From Campylobacter sp. RM16192 (GTDB lineage Bacteria; Campylobacterota; Campylobacteria; Campylobacterales; Campylobacteraceae): 64,000 nucleotides of DNA. Below, piece after piece: positions 43,457-56,278 of the stretch. The notes beneath the pieces are model-generated. The model saw only the letters and a program-made list of their open reading frames with translations. It made no database searches and had not been told where the DNA came from. The stretch is taken from assembly GCF_004803855.2 (NCBI RefSeq), contig NZ_CP012552.1, positions 1,785,720 through 1,849,719 of the forward strand, in the 5' to 3' direction. The position numbers were made by a program, and so were the translations under genes. Within the stretch, counting starts at the first letter, position 1. Every line of letters begins with the position of its first letter.

Positions 43457-45082
43457 ATGATAAGAGGTTTTTATAACGGGGTAAGCGGAGTTAAAACTCA
43501 TAGCTTTGGCATGGACGTATGGGCAACCAATATCTCTAATATAAATAACGTAGGTTTTACTGCTTCTATTCCGGAGTTTAAAAGCATATTTTATCAAAGT
43601 GTCGCCAATGCAGGAAATAATCCAACAACAGATCAGGTGGGACTTGGTTCTACAGGCGCTACGACGGCTCTTAGCTTTTACAAACAAGGCTCAATGATGC
43701 CTACGGATAATAAACTTGATATGGCTATACAAGGTGAAGGATTTTTCGGGGTTTTGGATAGCAATGGAGAGACATACTACACAAGAGCCGGTTCGTTCGG
43801 CGTAGACAAAGAGGGATATTTGGTAGATAACGAGGGAAGATATGTAATGGGTACTCAAAATACCCTCTCAAAAGCCACTCCAAGCAAAAACGCTCTACAA
43901 ATTTTCGGTAAGACAAATTCAGTAACACCATATCTTGACGCCTACACCTTAAGTGAACTTGGAGATCTTGATTTAGGAGATGTAAGCTCTCAAGGCAGGA
44001 TAAAGCTTCCTGACTTCTTATACCTGCCAGCTAAAGCCACTACAAGCGTATCCTATAAAGGAAATCTGAATTCAGAAAGTATAAAAGAGCAAGTAGAGGT
44101 CGCAATAGATGAAAAAAGCTATACAAGCAATTTAGATGAAGCTAATAAAAGAATAAATTTAAGCGGACAAATAACTCCAAATGAAACCATATTTGAACCA
44201 AAAGAAGGAAATATGGTAAGAGTAAATTTAACTGATGCAAACGGAGTTAAAACAACGCTAATAAGCGCGATTGACAAAGACGGAAACTGGAAGATAGATG
44301 AGCTTTTGCCATCAACTTTTGATCTAACTAAACCACTTAACATATCGGCCACTCTTACTACAATACAAGAAAAGGCAAATAAAGAGAAATTTGTAACAGA
44401 ACTATATGCTGAAAATGGAGATAAAAATATCCTTACGATAGATTTTACAAAACGACTTCCAGTAACCGGGAATTCAACTATATGGGATGCAGTAGCTACA
44501 GTAACAGCGCCTGATAAGAGTGTGATTTCAAGCTCTAAAGGCAAATTAACCTTTGGCGACAAAGGAACTTTAATAGAAAATACACTGGGTGAAATACAAA
44601 ATGGACAAACACCTCTAAAAATAGACTTTGGCTCACAAACTCCTGCGGGATATTTAGGATTCACAAGCACTCCAAACCCAAAAACCATATCAGTAACAAA
44701 AGATGGCACAATGGAGGGAATTATAAAAGAGTATTACACAAATAGCAGTGGAAATATTCTAGCAAACTTTAACAATGGTAAAGCATTTTCAGTAGCCAAA
44801 CTAGCCTTATATCACTTCCAAAACGATCAAGGGCTTACTAAACTAGGAGATAATGTCTATGCAAAAAGCGCGAACTCTGGAGATGCTATATTTTATAAAG
44901 ATGCTGAAGGAAAGACAACTTACGGCTCAAAAATAGCAAGCAACATGCTTGAAATGTCAAATGTCAATCTAGGTCAAGCCCTAACAGAGATAATAGCCAT
45001 ACAAAAAGCCTATGATGCAAACGCAAAAAGCATAACCACAAGCGATGAGTTAATAAAAACTGCGATAAATTTAAAACGATAA
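43457..45082 (+). CDS. flgE: Flagellar hook protein FlgE (first copy)
   Basis: 541 residues. The rod/hook N-terminus (RGFYNGVSGVKTHSFGMDVW, NISNINNVGFT) and C-terminus (MSNVNLGQALTEIIAIQKAYDANAKSI) are complete. The central domain differs from the second, larger FlgE at 59.6 kb. In Campylobacter this fliK-flgD-linked copy and the copy near ruvC are both annotated flgE; which forms the hook cannot be decided here. Confidence 0.9.
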   Translation: MIRGFYNGVSGVKTHSFGMDVWATNISNINNVGFTASIPEFKSIFYQSVANAGNNPTTDQVGLGSTGATTALSFYKQGSMMPTDNKLDMAIQGEGFFGVLDSNGETYYTRAGSFGVDKEGYLVDNEGRYVMGTQNTLSKATPSKNALQIFGKTNSVTPYLDAYTLSELGDLDLGDVSSQGRIKLPDFLYLPAKATTSVSYKGNLNSESIKEQVEVAIDEKSYTSNLDEANKRINLSGQITPNETIFEPKEGNMVRVNLTDANGVKTTLISAIDKDGNWKIDELLPSTFDLTKPLNISATLTTIQEKANKEKFVTELYAENGDKNILTIDFTKRLPVTGNSTIWDAVATVTAPDKSVISSSKGKLTFGDKGTLIENTLGEIQNGQTPLKIDFGSQTPAGYLGFTSTPNPKTISVTKDGTMEGIIKEYYTNSSGNILANFNNGKAFSVAKLALYHFQNDQGLTKLGDNVYAKSANSGDAIFYKDAEGKTTYGSKIASNMLEMSNVNLGQALTEIIAIQKAYDANAKSITTSDELIKTAINLKR

Positions 45083-45164
45083 TATAATATTAATAAAGTA
45101 GGTTTTAAAAACTTTTAGATAAAATTCATTTATACTCAATTATTATATATTTAAGGCAAAATTT

Positions 45165-46187
45165 ATGAATAGAAAAAGAATTTATAATCCAAATTCCAAT
45201 GAAACATTGACAGATAGACGCGTATTTAACGGAAATCCGCACGGTATTTTAAACTTTACAAAGGCAAAATACCAATGGGCGCTTAAGCTTTGGGATCTGA
45301 TGGAAGCGAACACATGGTTTCCAAAAGAAGTCGATACGACAGACGATGTACGCGACTATGCACACAATCTAACGCAGGCTGAAAAGAGAATGTATGATCT
45401 AGTATGGAGTCAGCTCATCTCTATGGACAGCTTTCAGACAAATAACTTAGCCGATAATATAAACCCGTATATAACAGCACCTGAAATTAACGCTTGCTTA
45501 GCTCGCCAAGCTTACGAGGAGGCGAATCACTCTAAAAGTTATGCGGTTATGGTAGAGGCAATTTGCGATAACACGGATCTCATCTACGAAATGGAAAAAT
45601 ATGACGACGTTTTACGCGAGAAAAACGACTATATCTCAAGCGTTTATGAAGAGCTTGCAGGAGAAGTTACAGATGAAAAACTTCTACTTGCAATGGTGGC
45701 AAATCAAATTTTAGAGGGAATTTATTTTTATAGCGGATTTACGGCAATCTATGCTCTAGCAAGAGCGGGTAAGATGCTAGGCTCTGCTCAGATGATACGC
45801 TTCATTCAAAGAGATGAGATAACTCACCTTTTACTATTTCAAAATATGATAAATTCTGTTAGAAAAGAGAGGCCCGATCTATTTACTGCTGAAATAGAAA
45901 CTAAAATTTATGAAATGTTCAAAAAGGCCGGCGAGCTTGAGATAAAATGGGGAAAATACATCACTCAAAATCAGATCATGGGCTTTACAGACGATATCAT
46001 TGAAGAATATATCCACTATCTTATAGACCAGCGCCTTGTGGCTATAGGTCTAAATAGAATATACAATGCCAAACACCCTATAAAATGGGTCGATGACTTT
46101 GCTCAATTTAATGATCAAAAGGCGAATTTCTTCGAAAGTAAAGTCACAAACTACTCAAAAGGAAGCTTAAGCTTTGACGATTTCTAA
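45165..46187 (+). CDS. nrdB: Ribonucleotide reductase beta subunit NrdB (class Ia)
   Basis: 340 residues. It holds the diiron-tyrosyl radical for dNTP synthesis. Iron ligands are seen in EEANHSKSYAVM, ELAGEVTDE and DEITHLLLF. RBS AAGG precedes the ATG. The nitrilase gene overlaps its end by 14 bases. Confidence 0.95.
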   Translation: MNRKRIYNPNSNETLTDRRVFNGNPHGILNFTKAKYQWALKLWDLMEANTWFPKEVDTTDDVRDYAHNLTQAEKRMYDLVWSQLISMDSFQTNNLADNINPYITAPEINACLARQAYEEANHSKSYAVMVEAICDNTDLIYEMEKYDDVLREKNDYISSVYEELAGEVTDEKLLLAMVANQILEGIYFYSGFTAIYALARAGKMLGSAQMIRFIQRDEITHLLLFQNMINSVRKERPDLFTAEIETKIYEMFKKAGELEIKWGKYITQNQIMGFTDDIIEEYIHYLIDQRLVAIGLNRIYNAKHPIKWVDDFAQFNDQKANFFESKVTNYSKGSLSFDDF

Positions 46188-46890
46188 CGAAGGCTTAAAT
46201 TTACTTCCGGTATCTCTACAAACAAAAAATATCAAGGAGCGCATAGAAGAACTGCTAAATTTTATAAAAGACGCTCCTGATAACTCGGTAATATCATCAA
46301 GTGAACTTTGTATAAGTGGCTATGATGTTAAAGAACTTGATAAAAATTTTAATGAAAATTTGATCAAAGATTTGCAAAAAGCACTTGGGAAAAATAAATT
46401 TCTTACTTTTACATATCTAGCCAACGAAGACAAAATTTCAGGCGATTTAAATCAAAAACTATACAATCAATTTACTTTTTTAAGCCAAGATGAAATTATT
46501 TATACTCAGCCTAAGTGCAAGCTTTTTAAACCAAATTTAGAGGATAAAAAATTTGACAAAGGAAATGAAAGGACTATAGAGTCTTTTAATTTTCAGGGCA
46601 TAAAATTTGGCGCATTAATATGCTTTGAACTTAGATTTAGCGAATTATGGGCTAAGCTAAAAGGGTGCGAGATAATATTCGTGCCAGCAATGTGGGGCAA
46701 AGAGCGCAAAGATGCTTACATAAGCCTTTGCAAAGCACTTGCTATTGCAAATAACTGCTTTGTGGTAGCCTCAAGCTCGCTTGATCTTAAATTTGCTGGC
46801 GTTTTTATGCCAAATGGAAAATTAAAAAGCAAAGCAAAATTTGATAGAAATTTAATCGTAAAAATAAAAGAAAATTTAGGAATTTTATAG
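46174..46890 (+). CDS. Carbon-nitrogen hydrolase (nitrilase family)
   Basis: 238 residues. The Glu-Lys-Cys triad is visible as E in SSSELCISGY, K in QPKCKLF and C in GALICFELRF. Amide-type substrates; exact one unknown. Shorter than many family members but without a break. Confidence 0.85.
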   Translation: MTISNEGLNLLPVSLQTKNIKERIEELLNFIKDAPDNSVISSSELCISGYDVKELDKNFNENLIKDLQKALGKNKFLTFTYLANEDKISGDLNQKLYNQFTFLSQDEIIYTQPKCKLFKPNLEDKKFDKGNERTIESFNFQGIKFGALICFELRFSELWAKLKGCEIIFVPAMWGKERKDAYISLCKALAIANNCFVVASSSLDLKFAGVFMPNGKLKSKAKFDRNLIVKIKENLGIL

Positions 46891-46893
46891 AAA

Positions 46894-47526
46894 ATGACAC
46901 CTTTAGAAAAATCAAAATGTACTAATATGGCAGACGAAATTGCCGATAATGTCAATCTTTCTCCAAAACTATACAAGGCTATTTGCGAAACTCCGCGCGA
47001 GATATTTGCTCCTGTTAGAACGCACGCATACAGGCTGGATGCACAACCAATAAGCGGTAATCAATGGATAAGCTCTCCGCTTACGGTAGCTAAAATGACT
47101 CTAGCGCTTGAAGTAGAAAATGCCGATAATGTACTAGAGGTAGGTTGTGGAAGCGGATATCAAGCAGCCATATTGGCCCATCTAGCCCATAGAGTTTTTA
47201 GCGTAGAGCGCATAGAAAAGCTTGCACTGGAGGCAAAGGCACGCTTTGAAAAGATTAAAATTCGCAATATCCATGTCAGATATGATGACGGAAATAACGG
47301 CTGGAAGAGTTACGCGCCATATGATAGGATAATGCTCTCGGCAGCAACCGACGAGGTGCCACAAAATTTATTTAATCAGCTAAAAAATGGTGGTATTTTG
47401 GTAGCGCCGGTAAAGAAAAACGGCAAACAGTATATAGTAAAATTTCAAAAAGATACAAACGGAAATATCAAAGAGAGCGTATTTGACGAGTGTCTATTTG
47501 TTCCGCTTTTAAGCGGTAGGGAGTAA
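46894..47526 (+). CDS. pcm: Protein-L-isoaspartate O-methyltransferase
   Basis: 210 residues. SAM motif VLEVGCGSGYQAAIL; repairs isoaspartyl residues in aged proteins. N-terminal QPISGNQWISSP is the substrate-side motif. It follows the nitrilase gene by 3 bases. Confidence 0.94.
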   Translation: MTPLEKSKCTNMADEIADNVNLSPKLYKAICETPREIFAPVRTHAYRLDAQPISGNQWISSPLTVAKMTLALEVENADNVLEVGCGSGYQAAILAHLAHRVFSVERIEKLALEAKARFEKIKIRNIHVRYDDGNNGWKSYAPYDRIMLSAATDEVPQNLFNQLKNGGILVAPVKKNGKQYIVKFQKDTNGNIKESVFDECLFVPLLSGRE

Positions 47527-47529
47527 GAT

Positions 47530-48553
47530 ATGAAATGGGGAATATTTTGTCTATTTGAAAATTTTGAAAAAACTATCAAAAGGCAATTTCAGAGCAGATA
47601 AATTTAGTCAAACATGCTGAAAAAATAGGTCTAGATGAGGCTTGGTTCGCAGAGCATCATTTTAATGACTTTAGTCTATGCCCTTCACCATCACTACTGC
47701 TTGCTAACGCTATTGCTCAGACAACTAAAATTCGCCTGGGCATGGCTGGTTTCTTGGCACCATTTTATGATACCATAAGGCTTAGCGAGGAGGTGGCAAC
47801 TCTAGATATTTTAAGCGAGGGTCGGATAAATTTAGGTCTTGCCAAAGGAGCTTTTGCACCTGATTCTAAGCATTTTAAAACAATCACTGAAAATCTAAGA
47901 CCAAAACTAATAGAGTGTGCCGAGGCTGTAAATTTGCTTTTAAATTCAAAGGGTCCGGCTAGCTTTAACGGTGATTTCATAAATTTTTCGGAGGTGGATA
48001 TAGAGCCAAAACCATTACAAAATAAAATTCCAACCTATATAGCTACTTTTGCCTCAAAAGAAACAATTTATTTTGCAGCTAATAGAGGATGGGGACTAAT
48101 GCTATCTCAAGGAATAGATCTTGATGAGTGTCAAAGCGTAGTGAATAGATATAAAGAGATTGCAGGATTTGATCCTGAGGTTGTGTTACTTAGGACATTT
48201 TATACAGCTGACACCGACGAGGAAGCTAATAAAAGAGCGATTCCTGCGATAGATCATTTTGTAAAATCTATGCGTGCAGCATCTTCTTTTAATAAATCCC
48301 CTAATTTCGACAGATCAAAATACGAAGATGTTATCAAGGAGAGAGATTACTTCTTTGACGGAGAAAAATTCTTTAAAAATGGGATAATAGGAGATCCGCA
48401 AACCTGCATAAAAAAATCTCTTGAGATTAAAAAATAATAAAAAATGTCCATATAGCACTTAAACCGCTAGGAGCAAGTGAGGCCGAAAATATAAGACAAC
48501 CAGATGAATTTGTAAATAAAATACGCGCTCAAGTAGATAACGAAAATATATAA
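47530..48553 (+). pseudogene. Luciferase-like monooxygenase, frameshifted
   Basis: The frame starts MKWGIFCLFENFEKT and then runs into a stop at 47599-47601; the +1 frame continues with YQKAISEQINLVKH and the rest of the protein to LEIKK. A second shift in an A-rich run near 48430-48446 leads to the end (NVHIALKPLGASEAENIRQP). The body (GLDEAWFAEHHFN, RLGMAGFLAPFYD, GRINLGLAKGAF) is that of bacterial luciferase-like flavin monooxygenases. Two indels in short A-runs: inactive gene, or sequencing errors. Confidence 0.85.
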
Positions 48554-48556
48554 ACA

Positions 48557-48586
48557 AAAAGGTAAAATTTTTAAATTTTACCTTTT
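48557..48586. terminator. Bidirectional terminator
   Basis: 14-bp perfect inverted repeat AAAAGGTAAAATTT/AAATTTTACCTTTT with a 2-base loop, flanked by A- and T-runs, between convergent genes. Confidence 0.8.
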
Positions 48587-48940
48587 ACAATCAGATTTCT
48601 TAAACTCAAATTCTGTGAATTTTTTATCGGCTAAATTATATCTCCAAATTATACTGCTTGTAAGCTCATGAAGCTCCGCTAATGAATCACAATAAAGACT
48701 CTTAAGCACTCTATGTTGAATATTTTTAAAAATAGGAATTTGGGTTTTATCAAATTTATCAAACTTAATTCCCTCTGTATTGTTTAATTCATTAATAAAA
48801 ACAATATTCCCGCTCTCGCAAATAGCGCGAGTAAAAGTGGTTAGATGATCTATTTTTTGAGGAGTATTTTTATTTAATATCTTTATAAGCTCTTTCATCT
48901 GTCCACTTTCGCAAGATGCAAATAAATTGGAAATACTCAA
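48578..48940 (-). CDS. Hypothetical exported protein with unclear start
   Basis: At least 120 codons from TTG at 48940. In the same frame upstream, 12 codons (KKYIFVLSAIFL) complete a signal peptide with a cleavage site near NLFASC, and AAGGA sits six bases ahead of an ATT at 48974-48976. So the true start may be a non-standard ATT, or the start codon has mutated. No family recognised. Confidence 0.6.
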   Translation of the reverse strand: MSISNLFASCESGQMKELIKILNKNTPQKIDHLTTFTRAICESGNIVFINELNNTEGIKFDKFDKTQIPIFKNIQHRVLKSLYCDSLAELHELTSSIIWRYNLADKKFTEFEFKKSDCKR

Positions 48941-49004
48941 AAATATAGCAGATAAAACAAAAATATATTTTTTAATCTCTTATCCTTTATTAAATTTACT
49001 TAAT

Positions 49005-52242
<3,238 letters not shown>

Positions 52243-52361
52243 TTATTTTAATGACAAATTATAGCTTTTTAAAATTTATAATTGGTTGAGAGCTTATAAT
52301 TTGATTTTGAATTAAAATTTAAAATTATTTTTTAAGTTAATTTATTATAGAATCTAATATT

Positions 52362-52577
52362 ATGATTAAAAAATACCTTAAAAACATATCCGAACTATAT
52401 ATAGAAGGCTTTAGGAATATGAGGCTTGGCAAGAGTTTATGGCTTCTTATAGCGATAAAACTTGTAATAATGTTTGGGATACTTAAAGTCTTTATCTTTG
52501 ATGAAAATTTAAATACAAAATTTAATACAAACGAAGAAAAGGCTGACTTCGTTATATTAAATTTAACAAAGGAATAA
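52362..52577 (+). CDS. DUF4492 family small membrane protein
   Basis: 71 residues: a basic N-terminus (MIKKYLKNISELYIEGFRNM), one membrane helix (LWLLIAIKLVIMFGILKVF) and a polar tail. DUF4492 genes precede cydA in many Campylobacterota. Its stop is 1 base before cydA. Confidence 0.85.
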   Translation: MIKKYLKNISELYIEGFRNMRLGKSLWLLIAIKLVIMFGILKVFIFDENLNTKFNTNEEKADFVILNLTKE

Positions 52578-52578
52578 A

Positions 52579-54108
52579 ATGTCCGAATTAGCATCTGTCG
52601 ATTGGTCTAGAGCGCAGTTTGCATTAACCGCTATCTATCACTTCCTGTTCGTTCCTCTGACATTAGGACTTAGCTTTATCATAGCTATTATGGAGAGTAT
52701 TTATGTCAAAACCGGAAATGAGCAGTGGAAACATATAACTAAATTTTGGCTTAAACTTTTTGCAATAAATTTTGCAATAGGTGTTGCGACTGGTATCATC
52801 ATGGAGTTTGAATTCGGTACAAACTGGGCGAACTATAGCTGGTTCGTAGGCGATATATTCGGTGCACCGCTTGCTATAGAAGGACTTTTGGCATTCTTCC
52901 TTGAAAGTACATTTTTTGCGGTTATGTTCTTTGGCTGGGATAAAGTTAGCAAAAAATTTCACCTAATCTCAACATGGCTTGTGGCTATAGGATCAAATTT
53001 AAGCGCACTTTGGATTTTGATAGCAAACGGCTGGATGCAGTATCCAATAGGTATGAAATTTAATCCGGACACCGCAAGAATGGAGATGCAAAACTTCTTT
53101 GAAGTGGCATTAAGTCCTGTTGGAATTATTAAATTTTTACACACAGTAACAAGCGGATATGTTATCTCGGCTCTATTTGTGATAGGAATTTCAGCCTGGT
53201 TTATCCTAAAAGGAAGACATATTATAATGGCTAAAAAAAGCATGATAGTAGCAGCGAGCTTTGGCCTTGTAACTTCTTTATTCTTGCTATTTAGCGGTGA
53301 CGAGAGCGGATTTCAAGTAACCAGAACTCAACCGATGAAGCTTGCGGCCATGGAAGGACTTTACGAGGGAGATAGCAGACAAGGACTTGTGATGTTTGGC
53401 GTACTTAAACCGGATAAAAAGCATGGAGATGGACAAGGTTCTTTTATGTTTGATATAGAGATACCTTATCTGCTCTCACTTATAGGGAAAAGAGATATAA
53501 ACGCTTTTATTCCCGGTATTGACGACTTAGTTTTTGGAAATGAAAAGCGTAATATAGAGAGCGTAAGTAGCAAGATGGCAAAGGGTAAGATCGCCGTAGA
53601 CGCACTAAGAACATATCAAGAGGCTAAAAAGACAGGTGATAAAGAAGCTATGGCGAAAGCGCAAAATCTTCTTGAAACCAATATGAATTTCTTAGGTTAC
53701 GGATATCTAGAAAAACCGACAGACGCTGTGCCTCCTGTGGCATTGACCTTTTACAGCTTTAGAATTATGGTTATGCTTGGAACATATTTCATAGCTCTAT
53801 TTTTCGTAGTTATGTATCTATGCATGGCAAATAATATCGAAAGCTTTAAAAAGCTCCTTTGGATATGCGTGTGGACTATTCCTCTTGGGTATATCGCAGC
53901 AGAAGCTGGATGGATAGTAGCCGAAGTCGGGCGTCAACCGTGGGCTATACAAGATCTGATGACGGTAGGCGTAGGTGCTACAAATTTAGGTAGTGTAAAT
54001 GTCAAAATCTCATTTACGCTATTTGCGATACTTTTCACGGCACTATTGATAGCCGAGATAAAAATAATGTTAAAACAAATAAAGATAGGATTTGAAAGCC
54101 ATGCTTAG
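52579..54108 (+). CDS. cydA: Cytochrome bd-type quinol oxidase subunit I
   Basis: 509 residues. Heme ligand regions AIYHFLFVPLTLGLS and FLHTVTSGYV, and the quinol-side GWIVAEVGRQPW are seen. The Q-loop is short, as in cyanide-insensitive (CioA-like) forms. Oxidises menaquinol with O2. cydB overlaps by 17 bases. Confidence 0.95.
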   Translation: MSELASVDWSRAQFALTAIYHFLFVPLTLGLSFIIAIMESIYVKTGNEQWKHITKFWLKLFAINFAIGVATGIIMEFEFGTNWANYSWFVGDIFGAPLAIEGLLAFFLESTFFAVMFFGWDKVSKKFHLISTWLVAIGSNLSALWILIANGWMQYPIGMKFNPDTARMEMQNFFEVALSPVGIIKFLHTVTSGYVISALFVIGISAWFILKGRHIIMAKKSMIVAASFGLVTSLFLLFSGDESGFQVTRTQPMKLAAMEGLYEGDSRQGLVMFGVLKPDKKHGDGQGSFMFDIEIPYLLSLIGKRDINAFIPGIDDLVFGNEKRNIESVSSKMAKGKIAVDALRTYQEAKKTGDKEAMAKAQNLLETNMNFLGYGYLEKPTDAVPPVALTFYSFRIMVMLGTYFIALFFVVMYLCMANNIESFKKLLWICVWTIPLGYIAAEAGWIVAEVGRQPWAIQDLMTVGVGATNLGSVNVKISFTLFAILFTALLIAEIKIMLKQIKIGFESHA

Positions 54109-55225
54109 TTTATCACACGAAATACTTCAAATTTATTGGTGGGTTATAGTTAGCTTGCTAGGCGGGCTTTTGGTGTTTATGATGTTTGTTCAGGGCGGGC
54201 AAACACTTATATTTGGATTACCAAAGAGCGAAATAGAAAAAGACATGATAATAAATTCCGTGGGTCGCAAATGGGAGCTTACATTTACTACCCTTGTCAT
54301 GTTCGGAGGAGCATGCTTTGCTGCATTTCCACTTTTTTATGCTACTAGCTTTGGTGGGGCGTATTGGGTGTGGCTGGCAATTTTATTTTGCTTTATTTTG
54401 CAAGCCGTTAGTTACGAGTATAGAAAAAAACCGGACAATTTTTTAGGTCAAAAAACTTATGAAATTTTTCTTTATATAAACGGCTCGCTTGGAGTTATTT
54501 TAATAGGAATGGCCGTTAGTACATTTTTTTCAGGAAGCGACTTTGCACTAGGCGAGCATAACTTCGTGGAGTGGAAAACTCCATATAGAGGTCTTGAGGC
54601 ACTTGCCAATCCCCTACTCTATCCCCTTGGAATTGCGATGTTTTTCCTATCTCGCGTAGGCGGGGCTTTATATCTAATCAATAATATCTCGGATGAAAAT
54701 TTTAGAGCAAAAGCCAGAAAAGCTGTTCTAAAAAATACTATTTTGTTCCTACCATTTTTCTTAATGTTTATAATCTGGATATTTACAAAAACAGGCTTTG
54801 AATATGATGCAGAGGGAGTAGTAAGTTTGGTAGGCTTTAAATATGCGCTAAATTTAGTAAAAATGCCAATCGTTACTCTTATAATATTAGTCGGGCTTGG
54901 ACTTGTGCTGTATGGAATTTACAAAGGTGCATTTACTAAAAGCACTTACGGAGTAGTTCCTTACGGAGTCGGAGTCGTTTTTGTAGTAATGGGGCTATTT
55001 TTGATAGCGGGGTTAAATAATACGGCCTTTTATCCGTCTTTTTCAAATTTGCAAAGCTCGCTAACTATAAAGAATGCAAGCTCTAGCCACTACACTCTTG
55101 GAGTGATGGCTTACGTAAGTCTTATTGTGCCATTTGTATTGGCATATATCTTTGTGGTTTGGAGAGCTATAGATAGTCGCAAAATCACTCAAGATGAGAT
55201 CAAAAACGATCACCACGCATACTAA
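54092..55225 (+). CDS. cydB: Cytochrome bd-type quinol oxidase subunit II
   Basis: 377 residues, 8-9 membrane segments. Typical CydB parts: IYWWVIVSLLGGLLVFMMF, WELTFTTLVMFGGACFAAFP. It starts inside cydA, so co-translation is likely. Confidence 0.94.
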   Translation: MKAMLSLSHEILQIYWWVIVSLLGGLLVFMMFVQGGQTLIFGLPKSEIEKDMIINSVGRKWELTFTTLVMFGGACFAAFPLFYATSFGGAYWVWLAILFCFILQAVSYEYRKKPDNFLGQKTYEIFLYINGSLGVILIGMAVSTFFSGSDFALGEHNFVEWKTPYRGLEALANPLLYPLGIAMFFLSRVGGALYLINNISDENFRAKARKAVLKNTILFLPFFLMFIIWIFTKTGFEYDAEGVVSLVGFKYALNLVKMPIVTLIILVGLGLVLYGIYKGAFTKSTYGVVPYGVGVVFVVMGLFLIAGLNNTAFYPSFSNLQSSLTIKNASSSHYTLGVMAYVSLIVPFVLAYIFVVWRAIDSRKITQDEIKNDHHAY

Positions 55226-55234
55226 GGAACAAAT

Positions 55235-55378
55235 ATGACAACTGCAATTATTTTCTTTTTTCTTTGGATACTTGCTCTTTTTTTGAGCTACAAATTCGTA
55301 CTTTTAAATGTAAATCAGGTTGAAAAATACCCTGAAAGATACTTTGAAAATTTAGAAGAAGAAAAGAAGAGCAATTAA
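55235..55378 (+). CDS. CydX-like small membrane protein
   Basis: 47 residues, ATG with AAGGAAC upstream, 9 bases after cydB. One membrane helix (IIFFFLWILALFLSYKFV) and a charged tail. Size and position match CydX/CydH-type small subunits of bd oxidases; sequence similarity to CydX is not evident. Confidence 0.75.
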   Translation: MTTAIIFFFLWILALFLSYKFVLLNVNQVEKYPERYFENLEEEKKSN

Positions 55379-55395
55379 AATAATATCTTATAATC

Positions 55396-55429
55396 AAATT
55401 TATAGGCGTTAAGTTTCGCCTATAAATTT
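55396..55429. terminator. Bidirectional terminator after the cyd operon
   Basis: 13-bp perfect stem AAATTTATAGGCG/CGCCTATAAATTT with an 8-base loop, T-run after it; the Sel1 gene converges. Confidence 0.8.
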
Positions 55430-55447
55430 TAACTAACAAATGCTAAT

Positions 55448-56263
55448 TTACAAACACCCCTCTTTAATACCTAGCTTACAAGCTCTATCGAAGTATGCAG
55501 CGGCCTCTACGCTTATTTGACCCCTAAAATCCTTTGGCATCAAGGCTATGCCCATATACATGCAAGAAACGCCGTTTCCATTCTCGCAAGTAGCCTTTAG
55601 ATACGGCTTGGCTTTTTCATAATCTTTATTTTTGAAGTAAAATTCCCCAAGCACCACACAGCCATTTACATCGCCATTCTCGCAGCCTTTGTTGACATAA
55701 GATACTCCAAGATTCATATCGGCGCTCACACCACGCCCAGAGATATAAATAAGACCTAAATTTGTACAAGCTTGAGCATCTAGCTTTTCACAAGCCTTTT
55801 CATAATACTTCATAGCCTCTTGATAATTAGCCTCACCAAGAACTCCATCATCATTAAGCATTCCTGCAAGAGTACAAAATTTCGTCTCTCCCTTATCGCA
55901 CCAACTCTTAGCTATCTCGTAAGCAGATTTATAATCTTGTTTTGTTCCTTTCCCAGACATATAAAATGTAGCCAGACTCTCACACTGTTTTACATCTCCG
56001 CCTTCACAGGATTTTTTAACTATATTAAACTGCTCAGCAGAGACTTGCATATTTATCGCCTCTTTTTTGTCATCATACTCTTTCATTCTTTCGCAAGCAC
56101 CCTGATGCCCCATTTCGCAAGCTTTTTTATAAAATTTATTAGACAGCATATAATCTCCGGTAAATGCCGCCTTGCTACCCTCTTCAAAACAACTATTTGC
56201 ATCAATACATTCATCTGCTAAAAGAACTGCTAAAAAGCTTAAAAATACTATGATTTTTTTCAT
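55448..56263 (-). CDS. Sel1-repeat, Cys-rich exported protein (Hcp-like)
   Basis: 271 residues with a signal peptide (MKKIIVFLSFLAVLLA). Then about seven Sel1-like repeats with paired Cys (CEMGHQGAC, CEGGDVKQC, CDKGETKFC, CEKLDAQAC, CENGDVNGC, CENGNGVSC, CKLGIKEGC), like Helicobacter cysteine-rich proteins. Periplasmic or secreted; partner unknown. Confidence 0.9.
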   Translation of the reverse strand: MKKIIVFLSFLAVLLADECIDANSCFEEGSKAAFTGDYMLSNKFYKKACEMGHQGACERMKEYDDKKEAINMQVSAEQFNIVKKSCEGGDVKQCESLATFYMSGKGTKQDYKSAYEIAKSWCDKGETKFCTLAGMLNDDGVLGEANYQEAMKYYEKACEKLDAQACTNLGLIYISGRGVSADMNLGVSYVNKGCENGDVNGCVVLGEFYFKNKDYEKAKPYLKATCENGNGVSCMYMGIALMPKDFRGQISVEAAAYFDRACKLGIKEGCL

Positions 56264-56278
56264 ATATAACTCCGAAAT

